From: an uncultured Collinsella sp.
GTDB lineage: Bacteria; Actinomycetota; Coriobacteriia; Coriobacteriales; Coriobacteriaceae
Length of the DNA: 64,000 bases
NCBI GenBank assembly: GCA_958415665.1
Contig: CATYZK010000003.1
Span: 1-64,000, forward strand
Direction of reading: 5' to 3'
The notes under the pieces were generated by a model that was not told the DNA's origin, searched no databases, and was given only the letters and a program-made list of their open reading frames with translations. Shown here piece after piece: positions 23,158-31,984 of the stretch (position 1 is its first letter; the number at the start of each line of letters is the position of its first letter). The position numbers were made by a program, and so were the translations under genes.

Positions 23158-23292
23158 GCCACCGACCCGCACTCGCCAGTTCGCGCACGTTTTTTGAGCG
23201 CCCGACACGCTTTAACCCTGCGGAAACATTTTTCTGCGATAGTATCTGCGATATAGAACAGTCGAAACCCGCCCGAAAGAAAGGGGAGCGAC

Positions 23293-24630
23293 ATGAACCA
23301 GCAGAACATCGATTACGTACTCCGCTCTGTAGAGCAGCGTGACATCCGCTTTGTGCGTCTGTGGTTTGTCGACATTCTCGGTCGCCTCAAGAACTTTGCC
23401 ATCAGCCCCGAGGACCTCGAGGTCGCTTTTGAGGAGGGCATTGGCTTTGACGGCTCGGCCATCGAGGGCTTTGCTACGCCCGAGGAAGCCGACATGCTCG
23501 CGTTCCCCGATGCCTCGACCTTCCAGATTCTGCCGTGGCGCCCGAGCCACAACGGCGTCGCCCGCGTGTTCTGCGACGTGTGCACCCCCGATCGCAAGCC
23601 TTTCGCCGGCGACCCGCGCGATGCCCTGCGCCGCATGTTCCACAAGGCCGAGAAGGCCGGTTACCTGCTCAACGTGGGCGCCGAGCTGGAGTATTACTAC
23701 TTCCCCGACGAGCACACCCCCGAGCCGCTCGACAACGTGGGCTACTTCGATCTTTCGGTAAGCGACGCCGCTCGCGACCTGCGCCGCAACACGGTCCTTA
23801 CGCTCGAGAAGATGTCCGTGCCCGTGGAGTACACCTTCCACGCCGCCGGCCGCTCGCAGCACGGCATGAGCCTGCGTCACGCCGAGGCCCTGAGCATGTC
23901 CGACGCCATCACCACGGCCAAACTCATCATTAAGCAGCAGGCCTACGAGAGCGGTTGCCACGCCTCCTTTATGCCCAAGCCGTTGGCGGGCGAGGACGGC
24001 AGCGCTATGTTCCTGTGCCAGTCGCTATTCGACCACGACGGCAACAACGTGTTTTGGGGCGAGGACGACGAGAAGTACCATCTCTCCGATATTGCCAAGC
24101 ACTATATGGCCGGCATCCTGGCGCATGCCCGCGAGATCAGCGCGATCACCAACCCCACGGTCAACTCGTACAAGCGCATCACCACGGGCGGCGACTCCGT
24201 ACCGCAGTACGCCACGTGGGGCCTGCGCAACCGCGCGAGCATGGTCCGCATTCCGGTCTACAAGCCCGGCAAGCAGCTGTCCACGCGCATCGAGCTGCGC
24301 AGTCCCGACCCCATGGCCAACCCGTACCTGGTCAACGCTGTCACGCTGGCAGCTGGCCTCGACGGCATTGAGCGCAAGCTGGAGCTTCCGCCCGAGGCCA
24401 CGGCCGAGACGCTCAAGCTCAACGATCGTCAGATGCTCGAGGCCGGCTACACGCCGCTGCCGCGCTCGCTCAAAGAGGCGCTCGACGTGTTCGAAGACTC
24501 GCAGTTTATGAAGGATGCCCTCGGCGAGCACATCCACGGCTTCTTCCTTAAAAAGAAGCGCGACGAGTGGCATAAGTTTGAGTCTACGATCACCGAGTGG
24601 GAGATCAAGCACTACCTGGCGAACTCCTAA
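23293..24630 (+). CDS. glnA: Glutamine synthetase type I
   Basis: A 445-residue GSI enzyme making glutamine from glutamate, ammonia and ATP. GFDGSAIEGFA near the start, ELEYYYF, the TFHAAGRSQHGMSLRH region and the RIELRSPDPMANPYL strand are conserved catalytic segments. The length and the absence of an adenylylation-loop NLYDLP motif put it in the GSI-alpha type, regulated by feedback and transcription rather than by AMP transfer. Start 23293 follows AAAGGGGAG. It is followed 50 bases later by a GlnR-like regulator. Confidence 0.95.
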   Translation: MNQQNIDYVLRSVEQRDIRFVRLWFVDILGRLKNFAISPEDLEVAFEEGIGFDGSAIEGFATPEEADMLAFPDASTFQILPWRPSHNGVARVFCDVCTPDRKPFAGDPRDALRRMFHKAEKAGYLLNVGAELEYYYFPDEHTPEPLDNVGYFDLSVSDAARDLRRNTVLTLEKMSVPVEYTFHAAGRSQHGMSLRHAEALSMSDAITTAKLIIKQQAYESGCHASFMPKPLAGEDGSAMFLCQSLFDHDGNNVFWGEDDEKYHLSDIAKHYMAGILAHAREISAITNPTVNSYKRITTGGDSVPQYATWGLRNRASMVRIPVYKPGKQLSTRIELRSPDPMANPYLVNAVTLAAGLDGIERKLELPPEATAETLKLNDRQMLEAGYTPLPRSLKEALDVFEDSQFMKDALGEHIHGFFLKKKRDEWHKFESTITEWEIKHYLANS

Positions 24631-24680
24631 TCGCGCTGGCTTGTTCCAGTACGATTGAGCTCATTTCTTTGGAGGCCGAT

Positions 24681-25343
24681 ATGTCCGAAAAGAGTGCCCT
24701 GTTCATGGCGCGCACGACGCGCTTCCACGAGTTTGCCCGCAGCTTGACGACCACCTTGGGTGTCGAGGTGAGCCTGGCAACCCCCGATTCGCCGACTGCG
24801 GCGCACGACTTTGACCTGCTGATCCTCGATTCCGATGGCATCCGCAGCGACCGCATCGATCAGATTGCCAAGTGGCTCGAAGATCGCGGCGGCGTTCCCA
24901 TGCTGGTGATCGTCGACGACGAGGCGCTCGGCACCCTGCGCCTGCCGAATCACGCGCATGCCGACTTCGTATGCCCCACGGCGACGCCCAACGAACTCAA
25001 GGCTCGTGCGCAGCGCCTCATGGGCGAGGAGGAGACCGTCGCCGCCGATGACGTGCTCAACATCGATAACCTCGAGATCAACTTGGCCACCTACCAGGTG
25101 ACGCTCGATAACGAGCCCATCGACCTGACGCTGATGGAGTACTCGCTGCTGAGCTTTTTGGCGACGCATCCCAACCGCGCTTACAGCCGCGAAGTGCTGC
25201 TACACCGCGTGTGGGGCTTTGAGTACTGCGGCGGCACGCGCACCGTCGACGTGCACATCCGACGCATCCGCTCCAAGGTGGGCCCGCAGATCGCGGCGCA
25301 CATCACCACCGTCCGCGGCGTGGGCTATCTGTTTAAGGACTAG
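24681..25343 (+). CDS. OmpR-type orphan response regulator, GlnR-like
   Basis: A 220-residue protein with an N-terminal receiver-like domain (residues 1-118) and a C-terminal winged helix (residues about 130-220, YSREVLLHRVWGFEYCGGTR, VRGVGYLF). The receiver is degenerate: the expected acidic pair and phospho-Asp context are not obvious (FDLLILDSDG only), and there is no histidine kinase gene. This matches actinobacterial GlnR, an orphan nitrogen regulator, and the gene directly follows glnA. Start 24681 follows GGAGG. Confidence 0.8.
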   Translation: MSEKSALFMARTTRFHEFARSLTTTLGVEVSLATPDSPTAAHDFDLLILDSDGIRSDRIDQIAKWLEDRGGVPMLVIVDDEALGTLRLPNHAHADFVCPTATPNELKARAQRLMGEEETVAADDVLNIDNLEINLATYQVTLDNEPIDLTLMEYSLLSFLATHPNRAYSREVLLHRVWGFEYCGGTRTVDVHIRRIRSKVGPQIAAHITTVRGVGYLFKD

Positions 25344-25366
25344 CAAGTAAATAGAGGGCAATGTGA

Positions 25367-25396
25367 GGGTACCGGAGATTTCTCCAGTACCCTTTT
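25367..25396 (+). terminator. Terminator after the GlnR-like gene
   Basis: GGGTACCGGAG pairs with CTCCAGTACCC (one mismatch), followed by TTTT. Confidence 0.85.
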
Positions 25397-25527
25397 CTCG
25401 TTTAGGGCGATAAGAAGACCTTTTACCGATTAAAAGTGTGTCAGTAAAAACAATATCAAACGTATACCACTATCTAGCGAATATCATTTAGTTACCGTAT
25501 CTCCCTACTACACGGATGGAGGAAGAA

Positions 25528-26655
25528 ATGCGTTATTCGAGAAAGGTGATTGTCGGATTCATAGTGTTGCTTGCCGCCCTGATGTCTCCAAGGTTGGTTT
25601 TTGGAGACGACGACTTGGTCCGTGTCACACCGCAAATAGCTGTGGAGCAAGCGCAGGCTTTCTTTGATGATGTATCGGATGAACCGGTGACCGCTTGTGA
25701 CCCAGTAAAAATGGTAAATTCCGATGGAGATTCAATCGGGTATATCGTTCGTGCGAAGCGGGATGACGTTAACTATGGCTACGTCGTATTTGATTCAGAG
25801 CGATCTTGGTGGATCAGCGAATACTGCTTGGCTCCGAACGCTCTTTTACCTATCGAGAGTGCAAGCGAAGAAATTGCACTCCTCGCATCCTCGGATAACG
25901 TCGTTGCGTTAAAGATTGACGAGCTAACTGTTGGCGTTGCCGACTTAGATAAAAACATTGTTTTAGACGCAAGTGGAAAAAAAGTACCAAATAAATTGTC
26001 CTCGGGAGGCAATCGCAGCGGATCGCCGGAACATTTCGAAGACGTTTTTGTATCTGCCAAGGATTTGTATAAACAGGGATATGTCGTTGATGCGAGCAAA
26101 ACGGTTTCGGGAATAATAACGCCAACGCAAACAGAAGTTATCAAAGAAACGGGGACTTATGCTTGCGCTGTTTCGGCAATGTTTGCAGTTAGCAGTCACT
26201 ATGTGACTTTGAACCGCCTTAAATTGTCCGATTTATACTCGGAGCTTTGGAGGCTGTCGGGGACATGGGAAGAAGAAGAAAAGAAATATGATCAAGCGAC
26301 TGGTCTGTACTTTACTCAAGGCAAGACTTCTCCTGACAAACCCGCTCCGGCCTTAAAGGAGTTTTGTGCAAGACGAGGCAAGGAGCTTGAGACGTCATTC
26401 GTTTGGTATCCGTCATGGGATTCCTTTAGGGTGAATACCGACTCGGGGAATCTGAGTATTTTCTCTGGAAGGCTCCGGTCAAATGGCAGCGGGCACGCAA
26501 TGGCAGTTGTGGGCTACGTGGCAATGCATAACACATACTCGAATGCCAAGAAGTACCTGCTTGTTGTTTGGAATGGATGGACAAACCAGCTACAGTTTCT
26601 TCCATATGACGTATCAATTTACACGTCTCACGATGGCACATATTGCAAGGGTTGA
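25528..26655 (+). CDS. Secreted papain-like cysteine protease (C10/C39-like)
   Basis: A 375-residue protein. A signal peptide is evident (RKVIVGFIVLLAALM, cleavage near VFG-DDD). Residues about 35-185 resemble a protease propeptide of streptopain type (QAQAFFDDV, YGYVVFDSE). The mature region has a candidate catalytic Cys in YACAVSAMF, His in GSGHAMAVVGY and Asn in VVWNGW, the Cys-His-Asn order of papain folds. The start at 25528 is set by the GGAGGAAGAA site. Base composition is clearly lower in GC than the flanking genes, suggesting transfer. It heads a three-gene cassette. Confidence 0.7.
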   Translation: MRYSRKVIVGFIVLLAALMSPRLVFGDDDLVRVTPQIAVEQAQAFFDDVSDEPVTACDPVKMVNSDGDSIGYIVRAKRDDVNYGYVVFDSERSWWISEYCLAPNALLPIESASEEIALLASSDNVVALKIDELTVGVADLDKNIVLDASGKKVPNKLSSGGNRSGSPEHFEDVFVSAKDLYKQGYVVDASKTVSGIITPTQTEVIKETGTYACAVSAMFAVSSHYVTLNRLKLSDLYSELWRLSGTWEEEEKKYDQATGLYFTQGKTSPDKPAPALKEFCARRGKELETSFVWYPSWDSFRVNTDSGNLSIFSGRLRSNGSGHAMAVVGYVAMHNTYSNAKKYLLVVWNGWTNQLQFLPYDVSIYTSHDGTYCKG

Positions 26656-26663
26656 TTGTACTC

Positions 26664-27020
26664 GTGAACGGCGACAAGTTCATTCGAAGGGCAATGCTCC
26701 TATTGGTGCTTTCCTTTGCTTTGCTCACCGCAGCGAGCTTCTTTCTGTTAAGGGCGACTAATGGGGGAGAAAACGACACGGTTGTTGCAGTCGAGGTGCG
26801 CGCTCTATCGGATGTTCATAACGGGCAATTTGAGGCGCTTATGCCAAGTGGTTGCCGTAAGAGAATCGATATGCGCCGTAAGTCAAGTTCCGGATATGTC
26901 TCAGGGTTGAAAGCAGGTGATAAATGGATTCTAGTTTTTGTGGAAGATAAGGAACTTGACGGGACTGTTCTGTATCCCCATTCAGCTGAGAAAGTCAAAT
27001 CAAGTAGACAGGGGGAATGA
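26664..27020 (+). CDS. Small membrane-anchored protein of the protease cassette
   Basis: About 118 residues starting at GTG 26664 (an upstream TTG at 26643 is possible). One N-terminal membrane helix (RRAMLLLVLSFALLTAASFF), then an extracellular domain of about 85 residues with predicted beta strands (VVAVEVRALS, WILVFVEDKEL). No family recognised. It starts 8 bases after the protease stop and ends 3 bases before the next gene, so the three are almost certainly co-transcribed. Confidence 0.6.
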   Translation: MNGDKFIRRAMLLLVLSFALLTAASFFLLRATNGGENDTVVAVEVRALSDVHNGQFEALMPSGCRKRIDMRRKSSSGYVSGLKAGDKWILVFVEDKELDGTVLYPHSAEKVKSSRQGE

Positions 27021-27023
27021 AGA

Positions 27024-27608
27024 ATGATTGATAGAAAGCAGTTCTTAGGTCTGATGGCGGGGGCTCCTATTTTGATGCGAGCCGGGATGGCAGAAGCCGT
27101 GGAGTTGCCGGACGCTCAGAAGCGATTGACGCTCGTGGTCGACACGGTGGTCAGAGATGAAAATGGCAATGAAAAAACGCGAACAAGAAGCAGAGAGACT
27201 ATTTTCACGCCAGAGAGCAAAACTGTGTCTGCCGACGCTATGGCCGGTGATGTCATAACAATCCAGAGGGAATCAGATGAAACGTTGCCGCTGCTTGCCA
27301 AGATTGAGCTCACAGTCGCTTATTATAACGATAAAACAGAAATTGAGATTCGTTCCGGAAAGTACTCGATAGTCCAAATCGATCCGCTTGTGATGTATGC
27401 AAACGCTTGGTACGCGCTCATGCAGAAGGATAAATACGTGATGAATAACTTCACGGAAAGCGAAGCATCATATGAAACGGGGTGGGGGCCAACGCCATAC
27501 GACGCGGAGAAAGATAAGTGGACGTGCGGATCAGGCATGGGCGCGACGATTACGGACTTCATTAACGATTCAACATATAGCTTTGCTATCGACTGTTATA
27601 TCGAATAG
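27024..27608 (+). CDS. Secreted or lipid-free surface protein of the protease cassette, unknown
   Basis: A 194-residue protein with a short signal-like N-terminus (KQFLGLMAGAPILMRAGMAEA) and a beta-rich body (LTLVVDTVV, IELTVAYYN, EIEIRSGKYSIVQ). Two cysteines near the C-terminus (TCGSG, DCYIE) could form a disulfide. No recognised domain. It overlaps the operon of the secreted protease; an inhibitor, substrate or partner role is possible but speculative. Confidence 0.6.
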   Translation: MIDRKQFLGLMAGAPILMRAGMAEAVELPDAQKRLTLVVDTVVRDENGNEKTRTRSRETIFTPESKTVSADAMAGDVITIQRESDETLPLLAKIELTVAYYNDKTEIEIRSGKYSIVQIDPLVMYANAWYALMQKDKYVMNNFTESEASYETGWGPTPYDAEKDKWTCGSGMGATITDFINDSTYSFAIDCYIE

Positions 27609-27727
27609 ACATGACGGCATAGAACGAATTGGCCTATAAGCATGTCATTACTTAAGCAAAGCTGAAATCTTGGCATCTAGTGCTCGGGACTGCCCAGCTT
27701 GGGGTACAACTCAACGTGAACAATGAT

Positions 27728-27755
27728 GGCCCGCCACATGTTTGGCGGGCCTTTG
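27728..27755 (+). terminator. Terminator upstream of htrA
   Basis: GGCCCGCCA (27728-27736) pairs with TGGCGGGCC (27743-27751), then TTT. It likely ends the protease cassette; it lies only 26 bases before the htrA start, so it could also attenuate htrA. Confidence 0.65.
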
Positions 27756-27780
27756 GTTATTTGACGAAAGGATCGCAGCT

Positions 27781-29244
27781 ATGAGCGAGTACGATTCCCA
27801 GCGTCCCCAGGATGCGGGCAACGCCGGCGAGACCCAGCAGCAGCCGCGCGTGCAGGTGGAGTCGACGCCTGCCAGTGGAAACAACATTCCCTATGTGCAG
27901 GCCTACGACACGCAGACCGGCCAGCCGCTGGGTGGCCAGCAGGTCGTGAACAAGCACACGGTGGTCAAGACCAAGACCAAAAAGTTGCCGATCTTCATTA
28001 CGGCGCTCGCCGGTTGTGCCTGCGGAGCCCTGCTGGTCATCGCGCTTATCATGAGCGGCACGCTCGATATCGGCGGCGGCAAGAATGCCGTGACGGCGGG
28101 CGCTTCGGGCTCGTCGGCGCAAAAGATCACCATCGACTCCGAGGACACCACGCTGGCCGAGGCCGTTTCCGCCAAGGCGCTGCCCTCCGTAGTTTCCATC
28201 ACCGCCACTTCGAGTGGCAGCCAGGGCAACACGCTTTCGCAGTCCGCTGACGAGTCGGACAGCTCGGGCAGCGTCGGCTCGGGCGTGGTGCTCGATACCG
28301 AGGGCCATATCCTCACCAACAACCACGTGGTCGACGGTTACGACCAGTACGTGGTGACCATGGACGACGGCACCACCTACGAGGCTGAGTTCGTGGGCAA
28401 CGATGCCTCGAGTGACCTCGCCGTCATTAAGCTCAAGGACGCCGACTCTTCCAAGCTTACCCCGATCGAGATCGGCGACTCCTCCAAGCTCAACGTGGGC
28501 GAGTGGGTCATGGCGATCGGCTCACCGTTCGGCAATGAGCAGTCCGTCTCCACCGGTATCGTGTCGGCGCTCTATCGCTCCACGGCCATGAGCTCTACCA
28601 GCGGCAACACCATTTATGCCAACATGATCCAGACCGATGCCGCCATCAACCCGGGCAACTCCGGCGGCGCGCTCGTCAACGACAACGGCGAGCTCGTGGG
28701 TATCAACTCACTCATCGAGAGCTACTCGGGTTCCAGCTCGGGCGTTGGCTTTGCCATTCCGGTCAACTATGCCAAGAACATCGCGGACCAGATCATCGAC
28801 GGCAAGACGCCGGTTCATCCGTACCTGGGCGCCACGCTCTCGAGCGTCAACGCGCTCAACGCCCGCACCAACAAGCTGAGCACCGATAGCGGCGCGTATG
28901 TGGCGAGCGTTGTGGAGGACGGTCCTGCAGCCAAGGCCGGTATCCAGGAAGGCGACGTCATCACTAAGCTGGGCGACGACGAGATTACGAGTGCCGACGG
29001 CCTGATCATCGCGCTGCGCAGCCACGAGGTGGGCGAGAAGGTCGAGATCACGCTCGTGCGCGGCAAGGAAGAGAAGAAGGTCACTGTTGAGCTGGGCTCC
29101 GACGAGGAACTGCAGAACCAGCAGCAGGACGACAGTTCGACCGACACCGGCAACGGCGGTATCACCGACGAGCAACTGCGCCAGTACCTAGAGGAGCTGC
29201 TGGGCCAGCAGGGCCAGGGCCAAGGCTACGGCCAGGGTTACTAG
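27781..29244 (+). CDS. HtrA/DegP-like membrane-anchored serine protease
   Basis: A 487-residue envelope quality-control protease. A disordered cytoplasmic start (Gln-rich) is followed by one membrane helix (residues about 72-95). The trypsin-like domain has His in LTNNHVV, Asp in SSDLAVIKL and Ser in INPGNSGGAL. One PDZ domain follows (about 365-455, YLGATLSSV, GIQEGDVITKL), then a Gln/Gly-rich tail. Start 27781 follows AAAGGA. It stands alone between two terminators. Confidence 0.93.
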   Translation: MSEYDSQRPQDAGNAGETQQQPRVQVESTPASGNNIPYVQAYDTQTGQPLGGQQVVNKHTVVKTKTKKLPIFITALAGCACGALLVIALIMSGTLDIGGGKNAVTAGASGSSAQKITIDSEDTTLAEAVSAKALPSVVSITATSSGSQGNTLSQSADESDSSGSVGSGVVLDTEGHILTNNHVVDGYDQYVVTMDDGTTYEAEFVGNDASSDLAVIKLKDADSSKLTPIEIGDSSKLNVGEWVMAIGSPFGNEQSVSTGIVSALYRSTAMSSTSGNTIYANMIQTDAAINPGNSGGALVNDNGELVGINSLIESYSGSSSGVGFAIPVNYAKNIADQIIDGKTPVHPYLGATLSSVNALNARTNKLSTDSGAYVASVVEDGPAAKAGIQEGDVITKLGDDEITSADGLIIALRSHEVGEKVEITLVRGKEEKKVTVELGSDEELQNQQQDDSSTDTGNGGITDEQLRQYLEELLGQQGQGQGYGQGY

Positions 29245-29270
29245 CGAGCCGCATCACGCATATCGAAGCC

Positions 29271-29311
29271 AGAGGGGGCTGTCCCGCCAAGCGCAGGACA
29301 GCCCCCTCTTT
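29271..29311 (+). terminator. Terminator after htrA
   Basis: AGAGGGGGCTGTCC (29271-29284) pairs with GGACAGCCCCCTCT (29296-29309), followed by T. Confidence 0.92.
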
Positions 29312-29383
29312 CCATAATGATCTCCCAGGGACGGAGGAAAACGGATCACTTTGAGCTGGCGAGGAGCTCGGTTCGGAATGGTC

Positions 29384-29587
29384 TGGACAGTTAGTTCAGA
29401 TACGTATAAATCTGGGGCAGTCTGGAATGCGTTTCGAGCTGTTTTGGGATGGAAATGAGGTTCGGATGGGTGCTCGGAAGGAGAAATAAGCCGATCGGGC
29501 CGCTCCGAGACGACCAAATGGGTTGAAATGGCGCCATTTGAGCTCGATTCGGTTCGCAGATTTATACGTATCTGAACTAACTGTCCA
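29384..29587. mobile_element. 204-bp element with 31-bp perfect terminal inverted repeats (MITE-like)
   Basis: Left end 29384-29414 begins TGGACAGTTAGTTCAG; right end 29557-29587 is its exact complement over 31 bases. The interior of 142 bases has no plausible gene. No clear target-site duplication is visible. It lies between htrA and ligA. A non-autonomous transposon remnant is the simplest reading; a long regulatory stem is the alternative. Confidence 0.55.
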
Positions 29588-29695
29588 CCCCGGCCTGGCG
29601 GCTGCCGATTCGGTGCGGTTTGAAAGGGCTATTCGGCCCCGTCGTGACCGGTGGTACTCTTGTATCCGTTTGAAATCGAGCGAAGGAGTGCCGCT

Positions 29696-31924
29696 ATGGA
29701 GCAATCGAGCCTGTTTGGTGACGGCGTGGACATCGATACCGAAGCGCCCGCGAGCGCGGGTGCCGCCGCACCGACCGACGCCCGCGCCCAGGCGGCAGCG
29801 CGCGCGGCAGAGCTGCGCCACGAGCTCGACTACCATGCCTACCGCTACTACATGCTCGATGCGCCCGAGATCACGGACGCTGCCTTCGACAAAATGCTCG
29901 TTGAGCTGCAAGAAATCGAGGCAACCTATCCCGATCTGGTGACGCCCGACAGCTATACCCAGCGCGTGGGCGGCTACGTGAGCGAGCAGTTTACGCCGGT
30001 CACGCACATGGCGCGCATGTATTCCATGGACGACGCCATGGATCTGGACGAGCTTGACGCATGGCTCCAACGCACCGAGGATGCGCTCGGTGCCGGCAGC
30101 GTCACCTATACCTGTGAGCTCAAGATCGACGGCCTGGGCGTGGCACTTACCTACCAGAACGGCACCTTCGTGCGCGCGGCTACGCGCGGCGACGGCACCA
30201 CGGGCGAGGATGTGTCGCTCAACGTGCGCACCATCAAGGACGTGCCCATGCACCTGTCCGAGCCGGCGCTCGCCCACATGGGCGTCGACCGCGAGCGCGC
30301 TATCGAGGTCCGCGGCGAGGTCTACATGCCCAAGGGCAGCTTTGTGCGCCTGAACGACGAGGCCGATGCCGAGGGCCGCGATCCCTTCGCCAACCCGCGC
30401 AACGCCGCCGCCGGATCCTTGCGTCAGAAGGATCCTAAGGTCACGGCGCGCCGCGATCTCGCCACCTTTATCTACGCCATCGCCGATACCGACCCGTTGC
30501 ACGTCCATAGTCAGCGCGAGTTTCTCGACTGGCTGCGTAGCGCCGGCTTTAGCGTCAATCCTAACGTGGCCCGCTGCGCCACGCCGGCCGAAGTCCACGA
30601 GTTCTGCGCCCAGGCGCTCGAGCATCGCGGCGATCTGGACTACGACATCGACGGCGTGGTCGTAAAGGTCGACAGCTTCCAGCAGCAGCTCGACCTGGGC
30701 TTTACCGCCCGCGCGCCGCGCTGGGCTATCGCCTTTAAGTTCCCGCCCGAGGAAAAGCAGACCATCCTGCGCGAGATTCGCATTCAGGTGGGCCGCACCG
30801 GCGTGCTCACGCCGGTCGCGGAGTTCGATCCGGTGACGGTCGCCGGCTCCACCATCGCGCGCGCCACGCTGCACAACATCGACGAGATCCGTCGCAAAAA
30901 CGTGCGCGAGGGCGATACCATCATCGTGCACAAGGCGGGCGATGTAATCCCCGAGGTCGTGGGCCCGGTGCTCGACAAGCGCCCGGCCGATTCGGTTGAC
31001 TGGCACATGCCCGAGGTTTGCCCCGTGTGCGGCAGCCCCGTGGTTCACGAGGATGGCGAGGTGGCCTACCGCTGCGTGTCCATCGACTGCCCCGCGCAGC
31101 TCAAGGAGCGCCTGCTCCATTGGGTGAGCCGCGGCTGTATGGACGTCGATGGCCTGGGCGACGAGATCGTCGACAAGATGATCGCCGCCGGCCTGATCCA
31201 CGATGTCGCGGACTTCTACCAGCTCACGGTCGACGATATCGCCGGCCTGGACACAGGGCGCGTGTACGCCAGCTCCAACAGCAAAAAGGGCGTCAAGAAG
31301 GGCGATCCCATTCCGGTGGGCCTCAAGACGGCCGAGAAAATCATCGCCGAGCTCAACAAGTCCAAGAGCCAGCCGCTCGGTCGCGTGCTGTTTGCCCTGG
31401 GCATCCGCCATGTGGGCAAGAGCGTGGGCGAGGTCATCGCCGAGCGATTCCTGTCGATTGACAAGCTCATCTTGGCGAGCGAAGAGGACATCGCCGAGTG
31501 TGAGGGCATCGGTCCCAAGATTGCGGCGAGCGTCAAGCAGTTTCTGGCCGTGCCCGAGAACCTCGCCGTGCTAGAGCGCCTGCGTCAGGCGGGCCTGTCG
31601 CTCGAGGTTGACTTGGGCGCCGCTCATGCGCAAGCCGCAGCCGACGCTGGCGTGGCAGGCGAGCTCGCCGACGCCCAGCCGCTCGCGGGCCTGACGTTTG
31701 TGCTGACTGGCACGCTCGTCAACCGCACGCGCGACGAGGCGGGCGCGGCACTCAAGGTGCTCGGCGCCAAGGTTTCGGGTAGCGTGTCAAAGAAGACGAG
31801 CTATCTGGTCGCCGGTCCCAAAGCGGGCTCCAAGCTCACCAAAGCCGAGCAGCTGGGCGTACCCGTACTGGACGAGAGCGCACTCGAGCAGATCCTGGCG
31901 ACTGGTCAGGTGCCGGAGGCGTAA
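29696..31924 (+). CDS. ligA: NAD-dependent DNA ligase
   Basis: A 742-residue LigA that seals nicks in replication and repair. The adenylated lysine is in CELKIDGLG (KxDG motif). A four-Cys zinc finger is seen at CPVCGSP and DCPAQ, then helix-hairpin-helix repeats, then a C-terminal BRCT domain (TFVLTGTLVNRTRDEA). The N-terminus carries about 25 extra residues before the Ia domain. Start 29696 follows GAAGGAG. Confidence 0.96.
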   Translation: MEQSSLFGDGVDIDTEAPASAGAAAPTDARAQAAARAAELRHELDYHAYRYYMLDAPEITDAAFDKMLVELQEIEATYPDLVTPDSYTQRVGGYVSEQFTPVTHMARMYSMDDAMDLDELDAWLQRTEDALGAGSVTYTCELKIDGLGVALTYQNGTFVRAATRGDGTTGEDVSLNVRTIKDVPMHLSEPALAHMGVDRERAIEVRGEVYMPKGSFVRLNDEADAEGRDPFANPRNAAAGSLRQKDPKVTARRDLATFIYAIADTDPLHVHSQREFLDWLRSAGFSVNPNVARCATPAEVHEFCAQALEHRGDLDYDIDGVVVKVDSFQQQLDLGFTARAPRWAIAFKFPPEEKQTILREIRIQVGRTGVLTPVAEFDPVTVAGSTIARATLHNIDEIRRKNVREGDTIIVHKAGDVIPEVVGPVLDKRPADSVDWHMPEVCPVCGSPVVHEDGEVAYRCVSIDCPAQLKERLLHWVSRGCMDVDGLGDEIVDKMIAAGLIHDVADFYQLTVDDIAGLDTGRVYASSNSKKGVKKGDPIPVGLKTAEKIIAELNKSKSQPLGRVLFALGIRHVGKSVGEVIAERFLSIDKLILASEEDIAECEGIGPKIAASVKQFLAVPENLAVLERLRQAGLSLEVDLGAAHAQAAADAGVAGELADAQPLAGLTFVLTGTLVNRTRDEAGAALKVLGAKVSGSVSKKTSYLVAGPKAGSKLTKAEQLGVPVLDESALEQILATGQVPEA

Positions 31925-31943
31925 GGCATCGATAGCCAAAGTG

Positions 31944-31984
31944 AAGAACCGCCCGGAAGCACGATGCTTTCCGGGCGGTTCTTA
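31944..31984. terminator. Bidirectional terminator of ligA and merR
   Basis: AAGAACCGCCCGGAA (31944-31958) and TTCCGGGCGGTTCTT (31969-31983) are perfect complements. The stem overlaps the merR stop codon. Confidence 0.88.

Noticed and set aside
26643..26663. TTG start for the small membrane protein, overlapping the protease
   Set aside because: GTG 26664 is downstream of the protease stop and fits the spacing; the TTG remains possible but less likely.
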